NCBI RefSeq assembly: GCF_949628215.1
Contig: NC_134276.1
Location: 125,736,125-125,800,124, forward strand
Direction of reading: 5' to 3'
Source: Phalacrocorax aristotelis
Taxonomy: Eukaryota; Chordata; Aves; Suliformes; Phalacrocoracidae
DNA length: 64,000 nt
The position numbers and the translations under genes are program-made. This document shows, in pieces, positions 25,668 to 46,652 of the stretch. Positions within the stretch are counted from its first letter, which is position 1. Every line of letters starts with the position of its first letter. The notes beneath the pieces are model-generated. The model made no database searches, was not told where the DNA came from, and saw nothing but the letters and a program-made list of their open reading frames with translations.

Positions 25668-28600
25668 TCAAATACTCCCTTCATCGATGCTCTGCAACTG
25701 AAGTCTTTGGCTAGCATGGGGCCTGATACCACGCCGTGTGTTCATACTGCTTCCTGGAAGAGTCCGCACAGGGAACAGATCTCCTGGTAAAGCATCTTCC
25801 CCAAACAAACTCATTTTCACATCAGCCTCAATAGCTCTTGCTAAACTGGATGCGTAACTGTCCAGAGATTTATGGACTTCGGCCTTTACATGAAGAACAG
25901 AATTCTTTGCAGCTTCTGGGAAGAGAAAAAAAAAAGGCAACATTATCAGAAAATTAACAGTTGATCAGCATGGCTGTGCAAATGCTTGAAGACTAATATT
26001 GATCCTTTTGAAAGCTATGATCACACCCTTTGCAAAATAACTACTTTGCAGCAGGCACTTCCCAATGATACCCAGGGTTCTTAAACCATTTTATGAACAC
26101 AAAGCTTCAGAGTGACCTCGACAGGTCAAACAGAGAAAGATTACCTCCAATTCAAGGGGAAAAAAAAAAAAAGATCTAATGAAGCAAAGTGTTTATACAC
26201 ATACTTTTAACTTCGAATTAAGTGTATGTTGAATGATTTTCTGAATCTGAACCTATGCACACAGGATTTTATTGGTCTGGATTTGTACCCAACTAAAGTC
26301 AACAGCCTGGTGGCTGCTTACTACCTAGAGTCCAAGGCTGGGGTCAACAGGAGTTGTCTGCAATCAGGCAAGAATTCATGCAGGAGACAGGAACAGAACC
26401 CTCAATTTGTACTTCCTCTGCTCTAAGCATGGCTTACAACCTTACAGGGTTTCTCAGTGCATTTGGATGAAGACCTCACACTTCATCGACATGAACGGTG
26501 CAGTTTAAGAACTATTTTAATAACATGTTTTAAGCGTAGCAAACACCAGACTGTGTTTATGGATTAAGTCTCCAAATTCCAAGGGCTTCTTCCAAGTAGT
26601 GATTAAAATCAGCAGTCTGCTGTCCTTAGGCTTAAACTGGTTCCAGCCATACTGTGGGACCCACTTCCGCTTCCGGTAGGGAAGTTGTAGAGCTCTCCAT
26701 ACCAGGAGAGGTTGAAGGCTGCAGTTGCAGACAGTAATATACTTCTTCCTAACCTTTTATCACCTTGGACGCACTTGCTCTTCAGTGTTGATGTAGTTGC
26801 TTTTGTAGTTGTCTATATACCTCTCTACCAACCAACACGTTGTTCATCCTAAATATAATCCTTCAGTGAGGCTGCTGAAATAACATAAAATCTCAGAAAT
26901 ACCGAAAACCCTGAGATGTACCAGGGAGAATTGCTAAACCTGTGGGGAACTTTTGCACTAAGACCTCCCTTTCACTGAGCTGCACAAGAAAATAGATGCC
27001 TGCTCCTACATAATCACTCAGAAAGACAATGGGAAACGTATGGTAATGTATTTCTCCAAGGAAATAATCAGCTCATGCTGGGAGGAGGGCAAGAGTGAAT
27101 TTTGCCAAGATATTTGAAGAGAAAGTTCCATAGAAAGACTCATCTCGTTATTTCAGAATAATTTTTAAAAAATAATATTAAAAAAATTAGTTAGGTTTTA
27201 TTATTGTTTGATTCTTAAAGGCATTCTGCTCATTTTTGTACTGTCCACAATAATTTGTTGAGTAAATTCAGCCGTTATTATCAAGTCTTCTAGACCATAT
27301 TATTGTAACTATCGGCTTAAATTAAACTAACTGTGCTATATTTTACAGATGATCACAGCAACACTTTGCTAGCACAAAATCAACACGTGAGTTGACTAAA
27401 AATAAAAAGGTGCAAGTGGTTCATCTATTTTCACTCCTATCTGCTGAGAAACACACTCAAAGTAAGAGAAGCAAAAGTTAGGTTAAAAAAAGTGAAATGG
27501 AATGAATTTATATTCAAACCATTAAGTCCGTAAAAGGAAGAATTTCAAGTCTGTGAATGACAAAGTAGGCAGCAAATGAGAAACACTGGGATAATGCAAT
27601 CAAAGTATGAGGGCAGGAAAATGTGTCCCTTGAGAATGAGAAAACAGACTGCAACAGCCACCAGATGAGTGGAGTCGCAGAGAGGAGAGTGCTGCGCAAC
27701 ATAAATGATGTGTATGGAAGGAATCCCAGCTTCTGACCCTGGTCCTTGTCTGTTGCTCCTTGAGAACTGGACGAAAGCCCTGATCTCACTTTCTGTGGTA
27801 CCTGCGTGAATGGTCAGGCATGTTTTAAGGCAATTCCAAGGGTCCTGGGAGGCTTACTGCGCAGGCAATACAGTTGGTTCTGAGCATTTCCGTACTTACC
27901 CCTAAACCCACCTTTAATTTGTTCTACTTCATCTTCAAACGTCACTGAACTTCTCCTTCGAGGAGGACAGATGCAGTGTGGGGCATGAGGGCCATCTGAG
28001 CTATAATCTTCAAGAAGCATTGCATCTGTTCCTGAAACAAAACAAGAGTCCTCAAGCAAAACAGACTAACACTGGGATACAATATTTAAGTTGTGGCAAA
28101 AACTTTTTGTTCTGTAGCAATTCCTTCAAAAGATGTCTAAACCCAGCTTTTATGAGTAACTTTCAGCTTGAATTAAACACTGCACAGAAAAAGAACAAGG
28201 TCAGAGTTGTAATTGAAAGGGTTTGGAAATCTGTTCTTATTAGCCATCTAAAACCTCAAGCAGCTCCAGAGCTTCTGATGTCAATAGGACAGCAGACAAA
28301 GGTGAAACCTTACCTTCAGTAAATAAAGGGTGAAGTTGAGGGCAACTTCCCCGATCTCCCAATGAAGACAAGAGGCTAACAATGGCTACCTGAGAAGCAG
28401 ACAACCATAGCTGCCAAATGTCATGCTTGTAATCAGACCTGGATGGAAATCTGAACTGCAGAATTTTTCTGTTCAATTTAGTTTGCCTCTAATAACCTGT
28501 TTTGACTTTCTTGGAAGTGTATTTTAATGGTGAAAAAAATCCCATGATGGTTAGGAATTATTTTTTTTTTTGTCCAAGAGACATTTTTTCAGTTTAGGAG

Positions 28601-31600
28601 TAATTATTTATTTTACCTCCCTGCATTTGCTCTGCACCTTTCCAATATAAAATATGAGTTTACAAGCATAAGGAAATTCGTCTAGGCATCTCTGCAATAC
28701 TTTCACGCAAGGGGCAAGAGTACAGCCTAGCCCTCCCTTGCGATGCTGGTCTTTCTGCTGTGTAAGGGCGAAGCAGAGCAAACATTTCAAGGAGACACTA
28801 GGACAGCACTGAGTGAGCAGTTCTCAGGGAAGCTGCTGTTGGAAGACACAGTTTGCACACACGCAATGTGTGACACTTTACTATCAGTCCATTTACTCCT
28901 GTGATGTGACAGCAGACCTGGGACAAAGAGCCTTTGCAGGTTTCATAACTCCTCCAGATGGTGGCTTCACATCCCTCTTCACCCACCTGACTGCTTTTGA
29001 TCCCCAAATGTATTCTTTTTGCCACAAGGAGGTGTTCCAGCACCTATTTTACAGAAAGTGAAAGGCATCACTGGGGGTGTACATCTAGACAACATACTGC
29101 TCTGTAGGCTGGTCTTTGCTGACAATTCATTGTGATATAGCAAAATGATAAACTTTTTTAAGGTGAAATTTTTGTGTTATGTCATATGTTTCCCTCCAGC
29201 ACACATGAAAGAACAAGCTGCTGCCCTAATACACAGTCCCAAATAAGCTAACGACTTCCTGTGCTGTTCTATGGGTCAGCTGGGTTTGAGGCTGTCTACC
29301 AAAACCAGCAGACCCTTACTGATCTCCAAGGGTATCAGATCCTCCTTGGAAACGTTGTGTGCAATGGAAGGGTAGCACTAGGAAGAAAGAAATACCTTCT
29401 TCCACGGAGCAGAATTTTGGTGCATTTTTCTCAAATGCACTAGTTCAATGCATTTTTTTCAAATAAGGCTAGTGAAGAGACTAGCCCCTTAATCTTGCAG
29501 GGTGGACCTTTGTCCTTGGAATAATTATCTCAAGACAGCATTTCTAGCAATTGGGACTTGGGCGTCACTTCATATTTTGTGTACAGCTGCCACCACTTGG
29601 ATTTTTTTCCTCTACTACTACTTCATCTGGTTTTTCACAACATGAAAGGCCCAGCTTCTGTTTACCAGGGCAGATAAAGGTGCAACTGCATTGCAGGGCA
29701 CATGATCATCTACAGCAGCAGGTACCACTGAAGAGGGACTAAGACTTTTTTCTGCTCTGTAGTTCCTCATAGTAAAATCATCCAGTGAAACAGTATTTCA
29801 CAGTGCATCACCATATATCCATTCCCAGGCTACGGACTGTACCCCCTTCATACCAAACAGTGGCACTTCTAACAGCATTCGGTATGTATTTAGTTTGTTT
29901 CTTTGTTTAGACTGCTCAGTACCATTCCTCAAAAGATAACACAACATCCTCTTAACTGAGGCAGGTTTACCAGGATGCTATTCTCCTTTACCACATACAG
30001 CTGCAGAACACCCACAACAGGCATAAAGCTACCAGCATAAAATTACTACCAAAATAAATCCTAGCTCCACCAACTTCCTTCACAAAAGTAAGAAAGAAAC
30101 CTCTAACACCAAGCAAATGTTAGATCACCCTCTGGTGTCTCTAGAGTGGAAAGACTCTTTAAAATAACTGTAGCAGAGTTAAGGAGTGGTAGCTGAATTA
30201 ACTGCCAGAAGAATCAAGCTACAGTTCTGGATAGATAATTATCAGCAGAACTCTTTGTTGCCTTTTCCAAACCATCTTCAAGTGCAAGATCTTAAGTAGT
30301 GATGCAACCATAAGCTGAAACTGTCCTAAGTGTTTTGTTTACACTGCAGAATGAACAAGATGAGGTCTCTTACAAACTAGGAAATAGAGCAGCACATTCT
30401 CCACAGCACTTTGTTGCTCTGTTCCTTGTAGATGCAGGGAAGAACAACAGAAACTAAAGAAGGGCACAAAAGCAGCGAGTCCTGTTCCCAGGACACATCA
30501 TCACGGGAGGGTCATCATTCATTACAGTAAACATATTGAGAGCAAGAAAGGTGAAAAGCAACTGCAGCAGTTTCATTCTAACAGCTGGACCAGATGCTTC
30601 AGGTCATCCATCCACCAAGAGACATCTATGTGTGTAAATACAGATTATCCCAGCATGCTGGTTGTGGCTGGGGTAGAGTTAATTTTCTTCACAGTAGCTA
30701 GTATGGGGCTATGCTCTGGGTTTGTGATAAAATCAGCATTGATAACACACAGCGATGTTTTTGCTGCTGCTGAGCGGTGCCTACATAGAGCCAAGGCCTT
30801 TTCTGCCTCTCACCCCACCCCACCAGCGAGCAGGCTGGGGGTGCACCAGAAGTCGGGAGGGGACATGGCTGGGACAGCTCACCCCAACTGGCCACAGGGA
30901 TATCCCATACTATATGACATCATGGTCAGCAACAAAAGCTGGCGAAAGAAGAAGGGGGGGCATGTTCAGAGTGATGGCGTTTGCCTTCCCAAGTAACTGT
31001 TACACCATGGAGCCCCGCTTTCCTGGAGATGGCTGAACACCTGCCTGCCCATGGGAAGCAGGGAGGCAATTCCTTGTGTTGCTTTGTTTTACCTATTAAA
31101 CTGTCTTTGTCTCAGTTCGTGAGTTTTCTCCCTTTTACCTTTCTGATTCTCTCCCCCCATCCCACTGGGGGTGGAGTGAGCAAGTGGCTGTGTGGTGCTG
31201 AGTTGCCGGCTGGGGTTAAACGACAATACCCAGAGAATTCTGCCAAGTTAAAGTGCAATCTTCTGCCCCGGAAAAGAGAGCAAAACACTTTTAGTCACCT
31301 GAATCCTGTGAGCAGCTGAAACCTGTGTCTCCTGTGCTGCTGCTGTTTCCTAATGGCCGCCCACCTGCCATGAGGGCAGTGAGATGAGGAGATAGTCCCA
31401 AATCTGCAAGGAAGTTTCGTTCTTGTTACACAAGGAATGTTTAAGGGTTTGCAATAGTAAAAACATCCTCCAGTAATACCCACTTATTTATTACTCTACA
31501 TATTAAACTTACCTTGCTGATCCAGAGTGCACAGCACCTGGACTTCCCGTCTTAGAAATCCAGTCAGCAGTTTTCAGGTATCCTTGGAGTCTTTCCCTAT

Positions 31601-34588
31601 GGCAAGTCTCCATTCTACCTGCACCACCTCCCTCCCACTCTTTTTGTAATTGCATGTGTTTTATCAGCCAGACAAGCTGAACACAGAGCATACACACCCA
31701 GAGGGATGGGGGTATTTGCCAGACACCTTCTAGATAGAGAATAACCTGGTAGCCACCAGCAGCTGTGACAGGCCATCAGTGTGGCAGAAAGCTCATGAGC
31801 AAGGCTGGGGCACCAATATGCCTGGCTTCTTTCAAATCCCCAAAACAAGGAGACTCTAAGGTTCTTACAAAGATGCTGCCTTTGGACCCGGCTTCAAGAT
31901 TTCTGTTATGGGTAAGGTTCTTACAAAGATGCTGCCTTTGGACCCGGCTTCAAGATTTCTGTTATGGGTTTGGTTGGGGTATTTTTCCTGCCCCATCAGC
32001 CTCCAGCTAATAAACCTGATAAATTTGAAGCTGTCAGCTTCTTATCACTTGGAAGGAGAAAGACATTTCCTGTCTTTTCCCTCCCATCTCAGTTCCAAAT
32101 GTATTCATCCACAGCACCTCCTGGATACAGATTTGCCATAACTCCAAGAGCTTGTGATGTGGCTGCAGCTGCAGAACTCTTTCATTTGGATGGGAGTCTC
32201 TCTGAGTGATCCCAGGTTGTAGAAAAGATAACAGATGCCTTGCTGCTCTCCCCTTCCTTCTGCATTTTAGATCTTCCTTCATGATTACATAACTTCAGTT
32301 TCTGCCTCTGCATGAAATGCCCCAAGACACCCCATGAAAATGTCCCTATTTTGGAAGCTTTTGAACAGGACTAGGGAAATGATAAAAATTTCTTTGCATT
32401 GCTACTTTAGAAAAAAAAAAACAAAAAAACAACCCACCCACCAACAAACTGAGCAACTGAAGCTTTCAGCCTGCAACTTGGGGAGACATCAAATAGTTTT
32501 ACTCTTTTACATAGCTTTACTTTGTTTATGATCTCTTCCTCACAACCACGACGCCTAAAAAAGCTGAATTTACAGAAATAGTAACACCAGTGTAACTTTA
32601 GTGAATCTCAAAGAATTGTAGTATAAAGCCAGGAATCAAAGAACAAGTGCTGCAAAACGTATTATTGGTAGTGCTCAAATCTGGGTAACACGAAATTGTA
32701 GGCACATAAAAGGAAATGCTTGAGAGAGAAGAAAATAAGTTATTTTTATTAATCTCACCACTGTCTTCTCTGGCAGAGAAAGTTTTACTAGAGTAGGAGA
32801 AAGAGGTTAACTTGCACAAAAAAAACCCACCCTTCTCCTTTCAAGTGCCTATCAAAACCTCAACAAAACACTGCTGAAACCTCTGAACACCCCACTTTGC
32901 TTACAGAGCCCTGAAACATGCCAAGCAGATGCAGACATTAAGCCTTCCTCTTACTGGTATTAAGGAAGGGTGTCTTTTACGGCCATGCATCTTACCTGTG
33001 ATCCTATTGGAAATGCTGAATAATCTCGATGTCCTATGCCGCTGAACAAAGGACTCGCGATAATACCGATCCCCAAAGCACATGCCTAGTAGTTCCTTGC
33101 GCACTGTCTTGTTCCACAGTCCATAAATGAGTGGATGGCAAATGGCACTGGAAAAGGACAACCACGTCGCTAATGTCTCCAAGGCAGGGGAAATACTATT
33201 TTTTCCCCAAAGTGCCTCTGAGGTAATTACTACCATGTAAGGCCCCCACGTAATCACAAAAGCACCAATGACAACCAAGATGGTTATGAAAGCTTTGCAC
33301 TGGTTGGCTGAGTAGACAACCCCTTGGAAAGCATTCCTTCGGCTGCCAGAAGAGGATGTGGAGGTGCTGGAGTTCTTCCTCCCGGTCCTTTGCGAGTCCT
33401 CCTCCACAATGACAACGCTACCACAGTGGATTTTGCGGGCCTTAATCCTTGCCACGCGGAATATGAATCCATAGCAGATCATCATGACCACAAAAGGCAG
33501 CAACGCGCACCAGATCTGCCAGAAGGCAGTGTAGCCAGCCTCTTTATGCCAGGCCGCCACACACATCCACTTGAACTGGTCAAACTCCAAAGATGACCAG
33601 CCGAACAGGGGAGGGAGGCAGCCAATAAGGGAATGTAGCCACACGTACACAAGAGCTACCACTGCTCTGTTGCCTGTTATCTTCATTGGGTAAACCATCG
33701 GGTACAAGACAGCATAGTACCTGGTGGACAAGAAAGTAAAGAGTCAACAGCAGCGCAAAAGACGTACAATAAAAAAAAGAACATATTTTAATGATGTTGA
33801 TATCTAGTTCTCTTTTCTCCAAACCTCGAAGCAGGCTCAGGGACCCTGTTTATAAAAATAATTTACATGTAAAAAATACGTATCATTGAAGGCAAGATTG
33901 TAAAACTTGGCTGAAGACTCGCCACAGTTATTAAATCTCTCCCTACATGTGAGTGCATGCTTAGAATTTTAAGTCATTATATCTCATGTAGTATATTATT
34001 ACACCATTAAAAAACTAGATGCACATCTGCACTTTGCATTATTGATGACATCGCTTTCTTCTGTTCTGTATCAAAATTTCACAAGGGGCAGAAGGTAAAA
34101 TGACACTACAACAGTATGCAGCGTTATCCACTGCAATGCTTCTCAACTCTATGAGCAGCCCACGAGTGGCTCTATGCAACTAGGCAATTCCTTTTGATTC
34201 ATTAGAAAAGAGCTGCTTACCGGTCTATAGCAATGAGTCCAAGAGTAAGCATGCTGGCTGAGCTGATCAGCATGTAGAGCAGGGCTGAGAAATTGCACCA
34301 AACGACTCCAAAGATCCATTCTCGCCTGATGGAGCTGGTGACAACAAAAGGTAGCACCAGCACAGAGAGCAGAAAGTTGGAGAGGGTCAGGCTGAACACA
34401 AACTTGTTGCTCAACGTGAGAAGGTAAGACTTCCGATAGAGAGTGATGACAATCACCAGGTTTCCCAAACAGATGAAAATAGCAATGACAATTATAGCAA
34501 TGGACTCTGTTACTCTGATGGCCCCGTCTTCCTGCGTGGTGAGGTTCCTCAGGCCCTTCACATTGCTGAGGGAGGAATTGCTGCTCAT
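25668..34588 (-). CDS. GPR161: G-protein coupled receptor 161, 5 coding exons
   Basis: Orphan class A GPCR of the primary cilium; it raises cAMP/PKA activity and thereby represses Hedgehog signalling. Coding exons in transcript order: 34588-34221, 33720-32996, 31403-31299, 28031-27912, 25915-25668 (stop TGA); all GT-AG, summing to 1566 nt, so 521 aa (human 529). Residues 1-26 are extracellular with sequons N4 and N15. TM1 carries the GN pair (G42, N43), C98 precedes TM3, and DRY is at 122-124. TM6 reads [13 protein letters not shown]. The tail has a PKA-type RRRSSV site at 424-429 and an amphipathic stretch, about 446-476 ([20 protein letters not shown]), matching the PKA-RI-binding (AKAP) helix of the mammalian receptor. 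The start MSSNSSLS was chosen by homology; an in-frame ATG lies 24 codons upstream at 34660. The C-terminus ends SIDEGSI, about eight residues shorter than I recall for human. Confidence 0.96.
30656..31225 (+). mobile_element. Solo LTR of an avian endogenous retrovirus (fossil)
   Basis: About 570 bases match by eye an LTR family widespread in bird genomes (5' part with GGGGTAGAGTTAATTTTCTTC, 3' part with TATTAAACTGTCTTTGTCTCA and GGCTGGGGTTAAAC). It starts with TG and ends with CA. No internal retroviral region flanks it, so it is a solo LTR left by recombination. I think ERVL-like but am unsure of the class. It lies antisense to GPR161, about 73 bases past the donor of coding exon 3. It looks old and has no coding capacity. 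No clear target-site duplication was seen. Confidence 0.75.
31857..31968. repeat. Perfect 56-bp tandem duplication in GPR161 intron
   Basis: Bases 31857-31912 and 31913-31968 are identical copies of a 56-base unit beginning TAAGGTTCTTACAAAGATGC. Both lie in the intron between GPR161 coding exons 2 and 3. Complete identity means a recent duplication or a local assembly error. Confidence 0.95.
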
Positions 34589-35950
34589 GGTCAGAGCGTG
34601 CAGAGCTGGAGCAGCCAAGACATGCTGAGCAGCTAGAAGCAGAACAATGCTCAGAAACATTCAGGCACAATTTCTTCACACTCTCTCCAAAGACTGGAGG
34701 CCCTTTCGCCTGTCTTAATTAAAATTTACCTGTAGGATGCAGGAAACCATTTTAGATGGGAAAGCAAAGGGGCCAGAAATTGCGTATGGATATGCCAAAG
34801 AGGTCAATGACAGAGGCAAGCCTAGAACAGGGGAGAAACTGTCTGAAAGACAAAAAAAAAGTTGGAGGGGGGAAACAAGGAAGAAAATTAGCATATTTTA
34901 CTTTAAAAATTTCAAAGGATCTTACCTGTTTCTAAGCCATACTTACCAGCTGTGCATCTCACTCAGTCCCTTCATCTAGGCTGTGAAGAAACAAGAGGAA
35001 TGTCGCTATCAGAGTTTGCTTCCCTCACTTTAAAAGAAATAATTTTCTTTTAATTCTGCCTGTTTATCCCAATTGTTACCTTGTATTCCGCCTATGCAGC
35101 ATTTGCTGGTGGTCTGTGGATGCCTGGCTAGTTATACCCTGCTGACTCTTTCTTCACAGTTGCTAAGTAATATTCAAAGACTCAGGGATCATTGCACGAA
35201 CTCTCCTAACATTGCTTCTCCATGTTCATAATCACCTTAGGATCACAGCAGTGATACTAATTTACTCTCAGTACCAAAGGGCTGGGGGAACTGGCTTTCT
35301 GTACATTAGGTTCGAAAGATGCTTCCTTGCATTAGACTGTAATGCACCCCGCAGAAATGTTTGAGAACCTTTAACCCCTGACTTCTCAGCATTAGCATCC
35401 ATCCCACTGACTCACAACCTTGTTTTGTGAAACCTCGGTATTTCTCCAAATTCCTTAGCAGCCTCCAACAGACCCTACTGTCTCCAGCAGGCACTCCTAT
35501 CTATTGCAGCCAATCCTTCACCCATCCGCAGGCCAGCACACTACAGAAAAAATACCACCCAAAATGCAAATATGAAAATCAGAAAACTAAAGAGTCCACC
35601 GATAAAGTTGGTATTAGCCTTTCTTGGAAATTAGGGACTCGGGGAAAAGTTATCTCGGCTAACCCTGTGGCTGTGCCCACCCATTGCTCCCAAAGGGCCA
35701 GGAGTACTCACAGAAACGCTTCCGTCTGCGCGGCCGCCGTGGCCTTTGGCAGCAATGTCAGGCTGGAGAGCCGCGTTTTTTCCATTTTTATCTGTGCTTT
35801 CCTAAGAGCATAATTAAAGACATTACCGGGCCACGATTTGTAAAACATAACATAGCTCTTCTCTAGCAAGGCTGCCTGCCGACTGTTTACAAAAGTGCTT
35901 CTCCTCAGGCTTCTCTCTAAACGTGCCTGCGCCACCTCTGCCAGCCTTTC
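34589..35950 (-). other. GPR161: GPR161 5' region: untranslated sequence and 5' intron
   Basis: No coding exon is visible upstream of the GPR161 start until the CpG island at about 35950. Two minus-strand AGs could serve as the 3' splice site of the first coding exon: a TTCTGCTTCTAG ending near 34634 (which would exclude the upstream ATG at 34660) and a CATCCTACAG ending near 34732 (which would include it). The rest looks like intron. Confidence 0.4.
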
Positions 35951-36830
35951 CAATGCTCTTCGGCTAGTGCGGGTTTTGGGAGGGCGGCTCCCCCGGGGGC
36001 CCTACGCTAGCGACACCCGGGGCATCCACCTCTCCCCGTCCCCTCACGGCCCCGCTGCTCCCCTCAGGGAGCGAGGGCGGCCCCCGGGAGATGCGGCCCG
36101 CCGGGGGCAGGGCAGGGCAGGGCAGGGCAGCCCGGGGCGGGGGAAGCTCCCCATCCGTGCCCGGCCAGGCGGGCCGGCACACGGGCACAAAGCCAGTGGG
36201 GTCCAGTGGAGGAGGAGGGAGGGAGGGGGTCGCCATTTTGCCCCCGCAGTCCCTTCAGCAGCGAACAAAGGGCGGGGGTAGGGTCCTCCACCCCAGGCAT
36301 CCCTCGTCCTCCCCGCTCCCGCCGGCGGCGAGCGGCTCCTACCGCCGCCGCTCCTCTTCCCCCCTCCACCGCCCACCGGTACCGGCAACGCACTCACCGC
36401 CCACCGCCGCCGGAGGTTTGGGGTTAGCAGCACCCCGGACCCACCACAGCTGCCGCCAGCAGAGAGGCCCCGAGCTGCCACCGCCGCCCGACCATGCCCC
36501 TGTCCCCTCCTCGCCGGCCCGGCCCGGCCCGCCCCGCCGCCTCGCCCCGCCGCGCCCCCTCCCCGGCCCCACCGCCCGCCATTTTATCCGCGGCCGCCCC
36601 CCCCCTCCCTGGGCGGGCGGTCTTCCCCCAGCCGGTCGCGGTCCGTGAAGTGAGGGGAGTGCTCAGAGCCTCGAAGGCAGCCCGCCCCGGGCGAAGGGCT
36701 CGCTCGGCCGCCGCGGGTGAGTCCCGCCGTCAGCCGGCCGAAGCGGGGCACCGTACCGACCCCACGGGCCCACCCCGAGGCACGGCTGCTGGTCCGTACA
36801 GCCCTCCTCCGCTGAAAACGCAGGAATGTG
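35950..36830 (-). promoter_or_regulatory. GPR161: CpG island, probable GPR161 promoter and first non-coding exon
   Basis: Very GC- and CpG-rich, with YY1-like CGCCATTTT motifs (about 36231 and 36575) and a GGGCA pentamer run at about 36104-36130. On the minus strand a strong donor, GTGAGT at 36397-36392, could end a 5' UTR exon of GPR161, as the coding part begins about 1.8 kb further on. The many GC-rich open frames here (such as 36091-36648) are base-composition artefacts. The transcription direction is inferred from the neighbouring gene. Confidence 0.55.
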
Positions 36831-36847
36831 GTTAAAAAGAGGAGGGG

Positions 36848-36955
36848 AATCCATTTTACACAGATTGGGTGAAGCGACTTGCCCCACCACACAGCGTGAG
36901 TCGGTCACAGGGAGGGGCAGATCCTAACTGCTAGGCTTCCTAGACCCAAAAATGC
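36848..36955 (-). repeat. MIR-type SINE relic between GPR161 and TIPRL
   Basis: The plus strand reads as an antisense MIR/CORE-SINE: CCATTTTACACAGATTGGG, then GAAGCGACTTGCCCCACCAC, CACAGCGTGAGTC and GATCCTAACTGCTAGGCTTC. It sits between the two CpG islands. Edges are approximate. Confidence 0.6.
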
Positions 36956-37600
36956 TAATAAAAGTAATAGAGGGAGGATTTTGGGATGGGTTCTTTCCTC
37001 CCCACCTGAAGCAAAGCACAGGTGGCTGCAGTAGGAAGGGTGAAGGATAATTATGTGCCACGTTTGTGCACCCCTAACTCGCACCTTCCGTGCATCCCGG
37101 CAAGGCTAGTGAGTGCAGAGGACAACTGCTCTGACTTGAGCTTCACTGCCTTTTGGTTGCTCTGTAATTTGGAAGAGATGGAGCTTTTTCATGAGGTGGG
37201 CATCGCGTTCCCACAGCCACTGTTTCTGCTCACCCCGGCGCTGTGGCCTGTCCGACAGGAGCCGGGGTGCACGTTGTGTCCCTGCACTGAGGGAAGCTCT
37301 TGGGGAGTTGGTCTGTCTTTTTGATGGCGTTGAAAAGCAACACTAGCATCCAGCCGTCAGTGCCAGAATAGTAGATCGTGTGTCGCTCTCAACCCGTTCT
37401 ACTGATGCTCTTCTACTGGATTTGAAGCTTACTGCACCATTGCATTGTAACATTTTTAGAAGACCGTTTTTGAACAGCGTTCAAGAAGACACCCAACCAG
37501 CACAGGACATTCCACATGCATGCATGCACCTAGATGTGCAATACCTAACATAGCATAAGGTGCCTACATGTTGGAGCGAGGTAATGCTTGCTGAACCTTT
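36956..37600. other. Spacer between the GPR161 and TIPRL CpG islands
   Basis: Moderate base composition, no open frame with a recognisable family, and a short ATGC tetramer run near 37520. No feature is supported here. Confidence 0.5.
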
Positions 37601-38039
37601 GAGCGTGGCCCGGGGCCGCTAGGACTTTGGAGCTCCCGGAGGCGCAAACGGCCGCCAGGCACACTCACGTTTTGCACCGGCCGCTGCAGCCCGGTTCCCC
37701 GGGAACGGGGGGCTTGGGCGGGCTCGCTGCCCCTTGCCGCCCGCCTGCCCACCGCAGCGTACGGAGGCCGAGGGGTCGCCCCTCTCCCGCGACCGGGGGT
37801 GGGAGAAGGTACCCCGGAGCTGCCGAGTCCCGCCGCCATCGCCTACCGGGGGAGAGGAGAGGGGACAGCATCTCCCCGCCCCGCCGCGCGGCTGCTGGAC
37901 TGCGCGCGCACGGGGCGCGCCCCCGGAAGCGGAAATCCCTTGAGGCGGTGGCTCCGTGAGGGGCGGAGGGGTTACGGCGGAGAGGCGAGGCGGGCTAGGG
38001 CAGGCTCTACTGCCCCTTCTTTTGCCCCTCGCCTCCGCC

Positions 38040-46652
<8,613 letters not shown>

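Noticed and set aside
30628-31036. Frames of 93-122 codons on the plus strand
   Set aside because: They lie within the solo LTR fossil and encode no retroviral protein.
36044-36835. Several long overlapping frames on both strands in the GPR161 CpG island
   Set aside because: High GC content suppresses stop codons; the peptides are Pro/Arg/Gly-rich with no domain, and no splice or start context supports them.
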